This document shows, piece by piece, positions 1 through 8,645 of a stretch of DNA of 64,000 nt. Every line of letters begins with the position of its first letter. Positions within the stretch are counted from its first letter, which is position 1. This DNA is from Hyphomicrobium facile (GTDB lineage: Bacteria; Pseudomonadota; Alphaproteobacteria; Rhizobiales; Hyphomicrobiaceae). The stretch covers positions 976,577 to 1,040,576 of the forward strand of contig NZ_FPCH01000003.1 of assembly GCF_900116175.1 (NCBI RefSeq), written 5' to 3'. Under the pieces are notes generated by a model. The model saw only the letters and a program-made list of their open reading frames with translations. It was not told the origin of the DNA and did no database searches. The position numbers were made by a program, and so were the translations under genes.

Positions 1-2
1 GC

Positions 3-716
3 CGTACGGTCGCCGTGACGGGTGGAGCCTCGGAGCATTTGGCGACCCGCGGCCTCACCGTCGAGACGCTGCAACCGGGCTGGCTCATCCGTCTGCTCTC
101 GGTCATTACCGATCCGAATGTTGCCGTCATTTTGCTGCTCGTCGGCATCTACGGCTTGATCTTCGAGTTCACCAGCCCCGGCGCGGTGGCGCCCGGCGTC
201 GTCGGCACCATCGCGCTTCTTCTCGGCCTCTATGCGCTCAACCTGCTGCCGATCGACTATGCCGGTCTCGCGTTGATGTTGCTCGGGCTAACCTTCCTGA
301 TCGTCGAGGCCTTCAATCCGACCGTCATCCTCGGTCTCGGCGGTCTCGCCGCCTTCCTGCTCGGCACGGCGATGCTGTTCAAGGTCGAGGCGCCCGGCTT
401 CCACCTGTCGCCGGCTGTCGTCGCGCTCGCCAGTGTGCTGGTCTTCGCTCTTGTCGTCTTCGTCGGCCGCGCTCTCTGGCGGGCTCGCCGCCGGCCGCCG
501 CGCGTTGGCGGCGAGGCAATGCACGGTCTGCCGGCGAAGGTCCTCGACTGGCGGGCGGGCGAAGGCCACGTGCGCGCCAACGGCGAGCGCTGGCAGGCCC
601 GCGGCGACGAAACCTTCGCTCCCGGGGAGACGGTCGAGGTGGCGACCGTTAGCGGCCTGACCTTGATTGTGCGGCGCCGGGCGGACGCGGCAGCCGCCGG
701 AGGAGAGCCCCCATGA
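3..716 (+). CDS. NfeD-family membrane protein, C-terminal part (5' end outside window)
   Basis: The reading frame is open to the left edge, so this is the 3' part of a longer gene. The first in-frame start, a GTG at 15, sits inside what should be the linker after a ClpP-like serine protease domain in long NfeD proteins. About four hydrophobic helices follow (roughly residues 35-165), then a charged C-terminal segment of about 65 residues that fits the NfeD OB-fold. Long NfeD proteins are membrane-bound proteases that work with stomatin/slipin partners. Here the stop overlaps the start of a slipin gene (ATGA at 713-716), the classic NfeD-slipin operon. Family assignment is firm; the protease half cannot be seen. 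Confidence 0.85.
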   Translation, partial: RTVAVTGGASEHLATRGLTVETLQPGWLIRLLSVITDPNVAVILLLVGIYGLIFEFTSPGAVAPGVVGTIALLLGLYALNLLPIDYAGLALMLLGLTFLIVEAFNPTVILGLGGLAAFLLGTAMLFKVEAPGFHLSPAVVALASVLVFALVVFVGRALWRARRRPPRVGGEAMHGLPAKVLDWRAGEGHVRANGERWQARGDETFAPGETVEVATVSGLTLIVRRRADAAAAGGEPP

Positions 717-1504
717 TGCTCGATTATCTGCCCTACCTGCTCGTCGCCGTAATTCTCTTCATCTTCCTGTCCGCGGCGATCCGCATTCTGCGCGAATATC
801 AGCGTGGCGTGATTTTCACGCTCGGCCGTTTCACCGGGATCAAGGGCCCCGGCCTCATCATCCTCGTACCCTTCGTGCAGCAGATGGTGAAGGTCGATCT
901 TCGGGTCGTCGTGCACAACGTGCCGCCGCAGGACGTGATCTCGCGCGACAATGTCTCGGTCAAGGTCAACGCCGTGCTTTACTTCCGAATCATCGATCCC
1001 GAACGGGCGATCATCAAGGTCGTGGATTTCATGGCTGCGACCAGCCAGCTCGCGCAAACGACGCTGCGCTCCGTACTCGGTAAGCACGAGCTCGACGAGA
1101 TGCTGGCCGAACGCGACAAGCTCAACGCTGCCATCCAGGAGATTCTCGATCAGCAGACCGACGCCTGGGGCATCAAGGTCGCGAACATCGAGATCAAGGA
1201 TATCGATCTCGCCGAGAACATGGTGCGCGCTATCGCAAAGCAAGCCGAGGCCGAGCGCCTCCGCCGCGCCAAGGTGATCAACGCCGAAGGTGAGCAGCAG
1301 GCGGCGGAGAAGCTCGTCGAGGCCGGTCACATACTGGCGCAGGAGCCGCAGGCAATGCAGCTGCGCTTTTTCGCGGCGCTCCACGACGTCGCCGGCGAGC
1401 GCTCGTCGACTATCGTCTTTCCGCTGCCGATGGACCTCCTAGGCCATCTCGGCGAACGCTCGGGCGAAGGAGGAAAATTGCCGGAGCCGCCGGCATCAGG
1501 TTAA
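713..1504 (+). CDS. SPFH/Band 7 domain protein (slipin, stomatin-like)
   Basis: This is a 263-residue slipin: one N-terminal hydrophobic segment (about residues 5-25), then the Band 7 core starting at [14 protein letters not shown] and ending in an alanine/glutamate-rich helix ([20 protein letters not shown]). Slipins form membrane-associated oligomeric scaffolds; the bacterial ones are usually encoded with NfeD, as here with a 4-base overlap, suggesting translational coupling. The C-terminus is short and proline-containing. The stop codon overlaps the stop of the convergent HAD gene by 4 bp (1501-1504). Role in membrane microdomain or protein quality control is inferred from the family. Confidence 0.92.
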   Translation: MMLDYLPYLLVAVILFIFLSAAIRILREYQRGVIFTLGRFTGIKGPGLIILVPFVQQMVKVDLRVVVHNVPPQDVISRDNVSVKVNAVLYFRIIDPERAIIKVVDFMAATSQLAQTTLRSVLGKHELDEMLAERDKLNAAIQEILDQQTDAWGIKVANIEIKDIDLAENMVRAIAKQAEAERLRRAKVINAEGEQQAAEKLVEAGHILAQEPQAMQLRFFAALHDVAGERSSTIVFPLPMDLLGHLGERSGEGGKLPEPPASG

Positions 1505-2292
1505 CGGTGAGCCAAAATCCATTGAGCTGCCTCCTCGAGATTTTCGGCGACGAGGTCGGGAGCAGAGGGCAATTTGGATTCATCTCCAGGACGATACTTG
1601 CCGGTTCGAACGAGAATGCCCATCAAGCCTGCAGAGATCGCGCCTTCAACATCGGCTTCTGCGTCGTCCCCTATCATGATGATCTTGCTCGCGGGATATC
1701 CGAGATCTTCGACGGCAGCGCCGAAGAAATCCGATGACGGTTTGCCAAACAGCAGGGCTCGACTGTTGGTCGCAAATTCGAGAGCGGCGACGAATGGGCC
1801 GGCGTCGAGGCTCAATTCGCCATCCGCGTCCTTGAAGTTTCGGTTCTTTGCGAGCGCCAAAAGTTCTGCGCCCTCCGTGATCTTCCGGTAAGCGCGATTG
1901 AGACGGTCGTAGGTGAAGTATTCTCCCGCGTCTCCGACAACGACCGCCTCTGCGCGGTCAGAAGGGAGATCGGCAAAGTCCTCTTCCAATTCGCGATGAA
2001 CGACCAGGAATGGCGATAGCATATGCTTTTCCAAGTATGCCCGCACTAGAATGGCCGGCGTCAACAGCTCGTCGTTTGAGACACGCAGACCCATTCGGCA
2101 CAAATCGTCCATTACCTGACGCTTTGAGCGTCTGGTCGTATTTGTGATGAAGCGGAGCGGTAGACCGGCATGGCGCAGCCGCTCGACAGCCGCAAGTGCT
2201 CCTTCGATGGGAGTACTGCCCACATAAATGACGCCCCCTAGATCCAGAAGGACACCGGAGATGCGAGGTGAGCTGCCGCTGCTTTCCTGCAT
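1501..2292 (-). CDS. HAD-IIA family phosphatase, LHPP-like
   Basis: A 263-residue HAD-superfamily phosphatase of subclass IIA, closest in my recollection to LHPP (phospholysine/phosphohistidine inorganic pyrophosphate phosphatase). Visible motifs: motif [10 protein letters not shown] near residue 16, motif II TNTT near residue 50, the lysine motif GKPSSDFF, and motif [15 protein letters not shown]. Motif I has Asp-Leu-Gly rather than the usual Asp-x-Asp; the nucleophile is kept but the acid/base Asp is Gly. LHPP proteins also deviate here (Asp-Ile-Ser), so this need not mean inactivity. Transcribed toward the slipin gene. The substrate cannot be told from sequence. Confidence 0.85.
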   Translation of the reverse strand: MQESSGSSPRISGVLLDLGGVIYVGSTPIEGALAAVERLRHAGLPLRFITNTTRRSKRQVMDDLCRMGLRVSNDELLTPAILVRAYLEKHMLSPFLVVHRELEEDFADLPSDRAEAVVVGDAGEYFTYDRLNRAYRKITEGAELLALAKNRNFKDADGELSLDAGPFVAALEFATNSRALLFGKPSSDFFGAAVEDLGYPASKIIMIGDDAEADVEGAISAGLMGILVRTGKYRPGDESKLPSAPDLVAENLEEAAQWILAHR

Positions 2293-2479
2293 TGTTGAAA
2301 TCCCATCGCTCCGACTAGCAACAATCGGGACTGCCGCGCTGGAGTTCTCATTATAGTGTAGCGTGCGCTAGCGATTTTCGAAACATATGCGGGCTGACAG
2401 CGCTGATCGTCCAGGAATTGAATTCACTGGCTCTAAGGTTGTGTGATGCTTTCTGATTTGCCACCTAACTAGGAATACG

Positions 2480-4177
2480 ATGCAAGCGACGGTTGCTACA
2501 TATCTCATCGACCGCCTGAAGCAGGCCGGTCTCAAGCACGCGTTCGGCGTGCCAGGCGATTATGTGTTGACGTTCATGGACCGTCTCATCGAGTCCGGTA
2601 TCGAATTCGTCGGCACCTGTAATGAACTCAACGCCGGCTACGCCGCAGACGCCTATGCTCGCATCAACGGCATCGGCTGCATTTGCGTCACGTGGGGAGT
2701 GGGTGGCTTCAGCGCCATGAACGCTGTGGCAGGCGCTTACGCGGAGCAAGTGCCGCTGGTCGTCCTGGTCGGCGGGCCGCGCACGATGCAACGCCGTTCC
2801 CCCATGCTGTTGCACCACGGCGTAGGGGATGTCGCAACAATGCAGCATGCCTATTCGCACATCACGGTGGCCTCTGTGTTGTTAGACGATGCCGTCGATG
2901 CGCCACAGCGGATCGATCGTGCGCTGGCCCTCTGCATTGCCGAAAAGCGGCCGATCATGATCGAGATCCCTGTCGATATGGTTGATCGGCCGTGCCAAGC
3001 GCCGGGCACCTTCGCTGCGCCTGCCCGGCCGCCGTCCGATCCTGATGCACTGAGGGAGGCGCTCGATGAGGTGATGTCGCTTCTCTCAACGGCGCGCCGA
3101 CCGGTTATTCTGGGTGGCGTCGAACTGCATCGTTACGGCTTGATGCAAGAATTCCGCCGGCTTGTTGAGGCGAGCGCCCTGCCGGTCGCGACTACGCTGC
3201 TCGGAAAGACGGTAATTTCCGAACTTCATCCGCAGGCGATCGGTGTCTATGAGGGCGGAACCTCGCGTCCGACGATCCGAGACATTGTTGAGAATTGTGA
3301 CGTCTTGCTGTGCCTTGGTGCCTGGATCAGCGATATCAACTTCGGTGTGTACACCGGCCGGCTCGAGGGTCGTCACATGATCCTCGCGAACTCCGGGCGC
3401 TTGAAGATCAGCCAACATGTATACGAACAAGTGTGGATCGGCGATGTGGTCGTGGGGTTGGCTGACCGCATGCCAAAGGGTGGTCTATCTCATCCTCCCT
3501 TCACGAGCGTTTCGCGGTTATTGGACACCAGCTTTACCGTCGAGCCCGGCCGCGCCCTGACAGTGAGCCGCGTCGCAAAGCGGATCAATGCCTTCATCGG
3601 TGAGACCACGACGGTCATTGCGGAAACCGGTGACTCGATTTTCCTCGCTGCCGATCTCGTGATGCACCACGATGTCGGCTTTATCGGCCAGGCATTTTAC
3701 CTCTCGATCGGCTATGCACTTCCCGCGACGCTCGGCGCAGCGATCGCCGATCCGTCGCGACGGCCGGTCGCGTTCATCGGTGACGGCGCATTTCAGATGA
3801 CGGCCCAGGAACTCTCTTCGCTTTGCCGACGAAACAGCAACGCCATCGTGCTTCTCCTGAATAACGACGGCTACACAACCGAACGGGTCATCCACGAGGG
3901 GCCTTATAACGACATTCAACCATGGGCCTATCACAAGCTACCGGAGGTCTTCGGCGGAGGCTGGGGCCGGCGAGTGACAACCGAAGACGAACTCGAGGAT
4001 GCACTCGCGCACGCCCAGGCAAAAAACGACGGACCGGTCTTGATTGAAATCATGCTCGAGAGGTTCGACACGTCCGACGCGTTGAAGCAGTTGGGCGCTG
4101 AGCTGTCTCCTGAAAGAGGGCAGGCGCGCGTTTTGAGGAAAAGTGGTGCCAGCGATACGGTGAAAAAGTTAGACTGA
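2480..4177 (+). CDS. Thiamine-diphosphate decarboxylase, pyruvate/indolepyruvate decarboxylase type
   Basis: A 565-residue ThDP-dependent 2-keto-acid decarboxylase with all three domains. Catalytic positions of the PDC/IPDC group are visible: Glu49 in CNELNAGYAADAYAR activates ThDP, the His112-His113 pair sits in LLHHGVG, the ThDP/Mg site is GDGAFQ (435-440) to LLNNDGY (Asn461-Asn462), and Glu468 follows in the active-site TTE. The HH pair and this Glu mark non-oxidative decarboxylases (pyruvate, indolepyruvate or phenylpyruvate) and argue against acetolactate synthase. It is an isolated gene with a weak Shine-Dalgarno (AGGAA) before the ATG. It could make acetaldehyde from pyruvate or indole-acetaldehyde from indolepyruvate; sequence alone does not decide. 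Confidence 0.85.
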   Translation: MQATVATYLIDRLKQAGLKHAFGVPGDYVLTFMDRLIESGIEFVGTCNELNAGYAADAYARINGIGCICVTWGVGGFSAMNAVAGAYAEQVPLVVLVGGPRTMQRRSPMLLHHGVGDVATMQHAYSHITVASVLLDDAVDAPQRIDRALALCIAEKRPIMIEIPVDMVDRPCQAPGTFAAPARPPSDPDALREALDEVMSLLSTARRPVILGGVELHRYGLMQEFRRLVEASALPVATTLLGKTVISELHPQAIGVYEGGTSRPTIRDIVENCDVLLCLGAWISDINFGVYTGRLEGRHMILANSGRLKISQHVYEQVWIGDVVVGLADRMPKGGLSHPPFTSVSRLLDTSFTVEPGRALTVSRVAKRINAFIGETTTVIAETGDSIFLAADLVMHHDVGFIGQAFYLSIGYALPATLGAAIADPSRRPVAFIGDGAFQMTAQELSSLCRRNSNAIVLLLNNDGYTTERVIHEGPYNDIQPWAYHKLPEVFGGGWGRRVTTEDELEDALAHAQAKNDGPVLIEIMLERFDTSDALKQLGAELSPERGQARVLRKSGASDTVKKLD

Positions 4178-4205
4178 AATCAGGAACGTTCGTTCCTGGC
4201 GCGCG

Positions 4206-4232
4206 GAGCACGGCGTTTCTTGCGCCGTGCTC
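4206..4232. terminator. Stem-loop between convergent decarboxylase and antiporter genes
   Basis: A perfect 10-bp stem (gagcacggcg/cgccgtgctc) with a 7-nt loop lies in the 165-bp gap between the two convergent genes. A second perfect 8-bp hairpin with a 2-nt loop is at 4181-4198. Neither is followed by a clear T-run, so termination is inferred from position and stem strength. Confidence 0.55.
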
Positions 4233-4342
4233 GAAAGCCACGAAGTGGGTTGGGGAGCATCGGGGCGTAACGGCGGGCAAGTGATCGCTGGCCTTAAATG
4301 CGCTGGAAGCTATCGAGCGTGACGGATCGCGCCCGGTCGAGG

Positions 4343-6127
4343 TCATGGGCGCTGGTCCTTTCGTTCATGACGGCTGGATGGAACCGTCAACGGTTCCGGC
4401 GTCGGCTGGGTAATCAGCCGGTCTCGCCCTGAAAAGATATCGCCTTGCACTTGTTCTATAAGACGTTCCGCATCCCGGCGCCGCACATCCTCTAGCGCTT
4501 GCTCTACGTCTCCGGACGAACAACCAAGTGCGTTCAATCCCTCGGCGCCCATGAGGAAGGCGGATTCGACCGTCTCGCGAATTTCATAGTCCACGCCGGC
4601 GCGGATCAGCTCGATCGAGTGGCCTCGATCCCGGCTGCGCACCAGGAGCTTGGCCATTGGGAACTCGGCCTTGATCAGTTCGACGATCTGGTTCGACGCC
4701 TTGCGATCGTCCACGCAGACCATGATGACTTCAGCGCTCTGAGCGCCAGAATGATGCAGAATATCCAGCCGCGTTCCGTCACCGTAGAAGATCTTGAAAC
4801 CGAATTTCCCGGCTTCCCGAATGCGGTCGGGATTGTTTTCGATCATGGAGACGTCGACGCCTTTGGAAAGCAGGACCTGAGAGGCGACCTGGCCGAAGCG
4901 TCCGAAACCGATCATCAGCACCTGACCTTTCAGGTCCCGCGCCGCTTCGACTCCGTCCAGTGAAACATTCTCCTTCAACAGCCGGTCAGCCAGGATGATA
5001 AGCAGCGGCGTCAACGCCATCGACAAGATGACGACGGTCGAGAAGACCGCACTCTCCATCTCCGTGATCACGCCGCCCTGCGATGCGGCGAGGTAAAGCA
5101 CGAAGGCAAACTCACCACCCTGAGCGAACATCGAAGTGCGATGCAGGGCGGCATGATTGGTGGCGCCGAACGCGCGTGCCACCGTATAGATACCGATCGC
5201 CTTGACCACCACGTAGGCCGCAAGAAGAGCGATCAGCAGCGGCCATTGCGCAATGACGATTTGAAGGTCGAGCGACATGCCGACGGCGAGAAAGAACAGA
5301 CCCATGAGCAGGCCTCGAAAGGGCTCGATGTCGCTCTCGATCTGATGGCGATAGCTGGAACCAGACAGCATCACACCGGCCAGGAACGCTCCCATGGCCA
5401 TTGACAGGCCCGACGCCTCCATCAGCAGCGCGGCTCCCAGAACTATCAGTAGGGCACCCGCCGAGAGCAATTCGCGGGCCCGCGCGCGCGCCAGAAGCGC
5501 GAAGAAGGGATTGAGCAGATATCTGCCTGCAAGGATCAGCAGCGCGACGGCCCCGACCGCAATAACGAAACCTTCGAACCCGCCTTCGACGCGGGAAACA
5601 GGGGACAGAAAGGCGACGAGAGCCAGCAGAGGAACGATCATCAAATCCTCGAACAGGAGGATAGAAACCGATTTCTGCCCCTCGGGCTCGGCCAGTTCCC
5701 CACGTTCCTGCAGGATCGACATGATGACGGCAGTGGAAGACAGGACGAAGCCCGCGCCGGCCACAAACGCTGGCACCCAGGCGAGGTTGAACAGGAATTT
5801 CCCGGTCAGGGTGAGGAGCGCCATGCAGATCAGGACCTGCGCTAGGCCGAGGCCGAAAATCTGGCCGCGCATTTTCCAGAGCTTTTGGGGGCGCAATTCC
5901 AATCCGATGACGAATAGGAACATCACCACACCGAGTTCGGAAAAATGCAGGATCATCGAGGGATCCTCGAACAGTCCGAGTATCGAGGGTCCCACCAGCG
6001 CGCCTGCGGTGAAATATCCGAGAACCGAACCGAGGCCCAGTCGGCGAAATATCGGAACTGCGACCACGGCTGCCGCCATCAGCACAACTGCTGGACCTAT
6101 CGTATGCGCTAAACCCTCGGCCGCCAT
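4343..6127 (-). CDS. KefB/KefC-type monovalent cation:proton antiporter (CPA2)
   Basis: A 594-residue protein with about 12 membrane helices (residues 10-385) of the Na+/H+ exchanger fold followed by a cytoplasmic TrkA-N/RCK nucleotide-binding domain that begins DLKGQVLMIGFGRFGQVAS, with the Rossmann GFGRFG loop. Such proteins exchange K+ (or Na+) for protons across the inner membrane and are gated by nucleotides or glutathione adducts. I chose the ATG at 6127 because AGGGA lies 7 nt upstream and the longer frame adds 35 unconvincing residues. The short tail after the RCK domain has no full TrkA-C domain. Ion specificity is not visible. Confidence 0.88.
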   Translation of the reverse strand: MAAEGLAHTIGPAVVLMAAAVVAVPIFRRLGLGSVLGYFTAGALVGPSILGLFEDPSMILHFSELGVVMFLFVIGLELRPQKLWKMRGQIFGLGLAQVLICMALLTLTGKFLFNLAWVPAFVAGAGFVLSSTAVIMSILQERGELAEPEGQKSVSILLFEDLMIVPLLALVAFLSPVSRVEGGFEGFVIAVGAVALLILAGRYLLNPFFALLARARARELLSAGALLIVLGAALLMEASGLSMAMGAFLAGVMLSGSSYRHQIESDIEPFRGLLMGLFFLAVGMSLDLQIVIAQWPLLIALLAAYVVVKAIGIYTVARAFGATNHAALHRTSMFAQGGEFAFVLYLAASQGGVITEMESAVFSTVVILSMALTPLLIILADRLLKENVSLDGVEAARDLKGQVLMIGFGRFGQVASQVLLSKGVDVSMIENNPDRIREAGKFGFKIFYGDGTRLDILHHSGAQSAEVIMVCVDDRKASNQIVELIKAEFPMAKLLVRSRDRGHSIELIRAGVDYEIRETVESAFLMGAEGLNALGCSSGDVEQALEDVRRRDAERLIEQVQGDIFSGRDRLITQPTPEPLTVPSSRHERKDQRP

Positions 6128-6819
6128 ATGCTTCCCTGATTCCCTGAATGAGCAGAACGGGATCATGCAGTGCAATCCCAAGCGATTCAACGGAACTCCC
6201 CGCGGCTTCGGCGCGGGGCTTCTTTTCCGCAACCCAGGCTTTGCTCATCTGCCGGGGCGGCTGTCGCGGGCGTAGCCTTACTTCGCGTAAGTCGCGCTGA
6301 GAGAGTCGAGCATCATCGTCGCCTCCGTCAGCACGTCGCCGTCATCGAAGCGATATGATATCTCCTTCAGTGTTGCCGGAGGCGAGCACTATCAGTCGAC
6401 AGCCGCGCCGACGATCGACCGTCTCGATTCGCAAATCATGAACGGGGAAGACTCATCCACTTCCGAAGTCGATCCACGTAGACCCAAAAAATCAGGACAG
6501 ACGTAAAGGCGGGGTCGCCGCGGATTACCAGCCGCAACGGCGCACGGCTCGATTGAGAAGGATGAAGCCCCTGTCATTCCTGGAAACATGACCCGGCCAG
6601 GGCCGCGAGCACCACCAGACAGAGTGCGGTTTCGCAGGCCGGGAGCCTTTAGCTCTTTGGGTTCTGTCAGAATTTTTGGAGACGCCCTGGGCCTCTTTTG
6701 AGGCCGTTAGGACGATGTTCACGCAGTGTCGCGAGGTCGATCGCGGACGCCAGTGTCCCGCTTATGTCGCGCTCGTGTCCTGGAGCTTATGTCGCGCTCG
6801 TGTCCTGGATATGTCCAAT
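6128..6819. other. Gene-poor interval between antiporter and tRNA-Arg
   Basis: About 690 bp without a convincing gene. On the minus strand a short open stretch ending with TAA at 6278-6280 reads like the C-terminus of a lost gene (it contains YRFDDGDVL and ends SATYAK), but it has no start and two stops just upstream. Several other short frames overlap one another without a ribosome site. The right end holds a 25-bp tandem repeat (6760-6809). I read this as decayed sequence beside a tRNA, possibly an old integration zone; no integrase is seen. Confidence 0.4.
6760..6809. repeat. Perfect tandem 25-bp direct repeat next to tRNA-Arg
   Basis: Positions 6760-6784 and 6785-6809 are identical 25-mers (starting gcttatgtcgcgctcg, ending tcctgga) with no spacer. 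They lie 10 bp beyond the 3' end of the minus-strand tRNA-Arg, so they are in its trailer. The core tgtcgcg also occurs once more upstream near 6728. This is a two-copy duplication, not a CRISPR array. Confidence 0.85.
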
Positions 6820-6896
6820 TGGCGCGCCGGGAAGGATTCGAACCCACGACCCCCAGATTCGTAGTCTGGTGCTCTATCCAACTGAGCTACCGGCGC
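6820..6896 (-). tRNA. tRNA-Arg (anticodon ACG)
   Basis: Read on the minus strand, 77 nt fold as a cloverleaf: acceptor GCGCCGG/CCGGCGC, D arm GCTC-loop-GAGC, anticodon stem CCAGA/TCTGG around CTACGAA, T loop TTCGAAT, and an encoded CCA. The anticodon ACG reads Arg CGN codons after A34 is edited to inosine. The T stem GTGGG/CCTTC contains one U-U mismatch and one G-U pair, a slight oddity. The discriminator base is G. Confidence 0.95.
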
Positions 6897-7100
6897 ATTT
6901 TTCGTCGCATTGGGGTGGATGGCCCCGTCCGGCGGTGTGGCCGGGCGGCGAAGCACCCCTCTCTAGTGGGTCGCGTCGCGGAGCGCAAGTGCTTCGGACA
7001 GAGCTTTAGCGGACGAGTCGCCGCGCTCCCCCCGACCTTCGCGTTGATCGCTAATCCCGATGCGCTGCGAGGGGCGAGAATGGGCGCTATCGAGGCCGTT

Positions 7101-8633
7101 TCAGTCGACGTGCCGATCCGGCAGCTCTATGCGGAAATGCGCGCCTTTTTTGCTGTCCATAAGCTTCAGCGAGCCGCCGTGGGCCTGTACAAGCTCGGCC
7201 GCGATGACGAGGCCGAGGCCCGTTCCACCCTTTTTGGTCGAGCCTTGGAATGCCTTGAAAAGATTTTCCCGCGCCTTTGGTGGAATGCCGGTGCCGTTAT
7301 CCGTCACATCGACGATGACCTTGCGCCCTTCGCGATGGGCGGCAACGCGAATCTCGCCGTCGGTTTTACCTTCAACACTTTCGATCGCCTGGGCGGCGTT
7401 GCGTATGAGATTGCTCAAGGCGCGGAACAGGTGCTCCTGATCGGCGTCGACCCTGAGCTTCGCGTCCATGTCGGTGACGAATGCAACGGTGCCTTCGCGC
7501 GGCAGGCCCTGACTGTCGGCGACTTCTTCGATGAGAGGCTTCAGCAACATCAATTCGCGGCGTGGGGCCGCTTCGGAAACGCCGCCGAATTGCAGCGATG
7601 AATTGCAGAACTGAATAGCCCGATCGAGGGACGCAATGAGTTTTGGAACAAACCGCTGCACCGTCGGGTCGGGAAGATCGACGAGCCTGTCGGATATCAG
7701 CTGCGCATTCGCGAGCATGTTGCGCAAATCGTGATTGATCTTCGAAACCGCCATGCCGAGTTGCGCAAGACGGTTCTTCTGAGTGAGCAAATTGCCGAGC
7801 TGACGCTGCATGCTTGCAAGCTCGCGTTCGGCGATGCCGATCTCGTCGCTGCGGCCGGTCTCCGGCATGATGCGGCTTTGATCTTCGGGGTTTTCCGCAA
7901 AGTGCAGCATGTTGCTCGTGATGCGCGTCAGCGGCTTCACGAACAGGCGGCTCAGCGCAAAATACACGACGACCGCCGTCAGCACCGAAAGGATGATCGA
8001 CAGCCAGAGAATGTTCATGCCGTAGCGGATCATCGCCGCTTTGAGCGGCGCTTCCGGAATGACGATTTCGATCAGGTCGTTGTTGTCGGGCCCGCTGTGA
8101 CCAATGACACGGATGGTGCGATCACTCGAGAGCAGCGTCGTCACTGCATCCTTGGCCTGCTGGAGACGTGTCGTCAGGCTTTCCCAGAAGGTGTCGGGCT
8201 CGGGCGGCAGGTAATACACGTAGTCGATGGTCAGGTCGCCTTCGGGCGGAAATACCATCCGGCGCTCGCCTTCACTCCTCGATGCGATTGCGCGCACTTG
8301 CGCAGTTCGAAGGAGATCGGCGCGGAGAGCCGATGGGATTTGTCCGCCGGGAAAGGCATCGGAAGTTAGAGCAGCAAGTTGCGCCGCCGTCAGCCGTTCT
8401 TGAAGCCAGGTCACGCGGTAGCTTGCGATCGACGGCAGAAAGATCAGCGCTTCGGCGAGCAGAACGAATGCGGCCGTGAGGATGATGAGCTTCGCCGGAA
8501 GGCTGCGGCTTTCCCAGAGGTGCTTCAGGGCATGCCAGGGCGCGCCGGCAAAAGACGTCTTCGCCTTCAGGTCGTCAGTCCCTGGGTTGCTGCCGTTGGT
8601 AATTGCGCGCTGCACCGGATCGTACTTCTCCAT
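7101..8633 (-). CDS. Membrane sensor histidine kinase
   Basis: A 510-residue kinase. A first hydrophobic helix (about 47-68) and a second (about 210-232) flank a periplasmic sensor loop of about 140 residues, then a HAMP region, a coiled-coil, and the kinase core. H box: KINHDLRN with phospho-acceptor His301; N box NLIRNAAQAI; G1 DNGTGIP; F box LFKAFQ; G2 KGGTGLGL. All residues needed for autophosphorylation appear present. No response regulator lies beside it. It begins 12 bp after the stop of the cysteine-free flavoprotein gene, so the two are probably co-transcribed. The signal is unknown. Confidence 0.92.
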   Translation of the reverse strand: MEKYDPVQRAITNGSNPGTDDLKAKTSFAGAPWHALKHLWESRSLPAKLIILTAAFVLLAEALIFLPSIASYRVTWLQERLTAAQLAALTSDAFPGGQIPSALRADLLRTAQVRAIASRSEGERRMVFPPEGDLTIDYVYYLPPEPDTFWESLTTRLQQAKDAVTTLLSSDRTIRVIGHSGPDNNDLIEIVIPEAPLKAAMIRYGMNILWLSIILSVLTAVVVYFALSRLFVKPLTRITSNMLHFAENPEDQSRIMPETGRSDEIGIAERELASMQRQLGNLLTQKNRLAQLGMAVSKINHDLRNMLANAQLISDRLVDLPDPTVQRFVPKLIASLDRAIQFCNSSLQFGGVSEAAPRRELMLLKPLIEEVADSQGLPREGTVAFVTDMDAKLRVDADQEHLFRALSNLIRNAAQAIESVEGKTDGEIRVAAHREGRKVIVDVTDNGTGIPPKARENLFKAFQGSTKKGGTGLGLVIAAELVQAHGGSLKLMDSKKGAHFRIELPDRHVD

Positions 8634-8645
8634 TGGCGGAGATCA

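Noticed and set aside
6760..6809. Possible CRISPR repeat
   Set aside because: Only two copies, directly adjacent with no spacer, and no cas gene in the window.
6128..6819. Integrase or transposase remnant
   Set aside because: Looked for in all frames next to the tRNA; no recognisable recombinase or transposase motif, so only a vague scar can be suggested.
6726..7601. 291-codon plus-strand frame across tRNA-Arg and the kinase 3' end
   Set aside because: Runs through a tRNA and antisense to kinase motifs.
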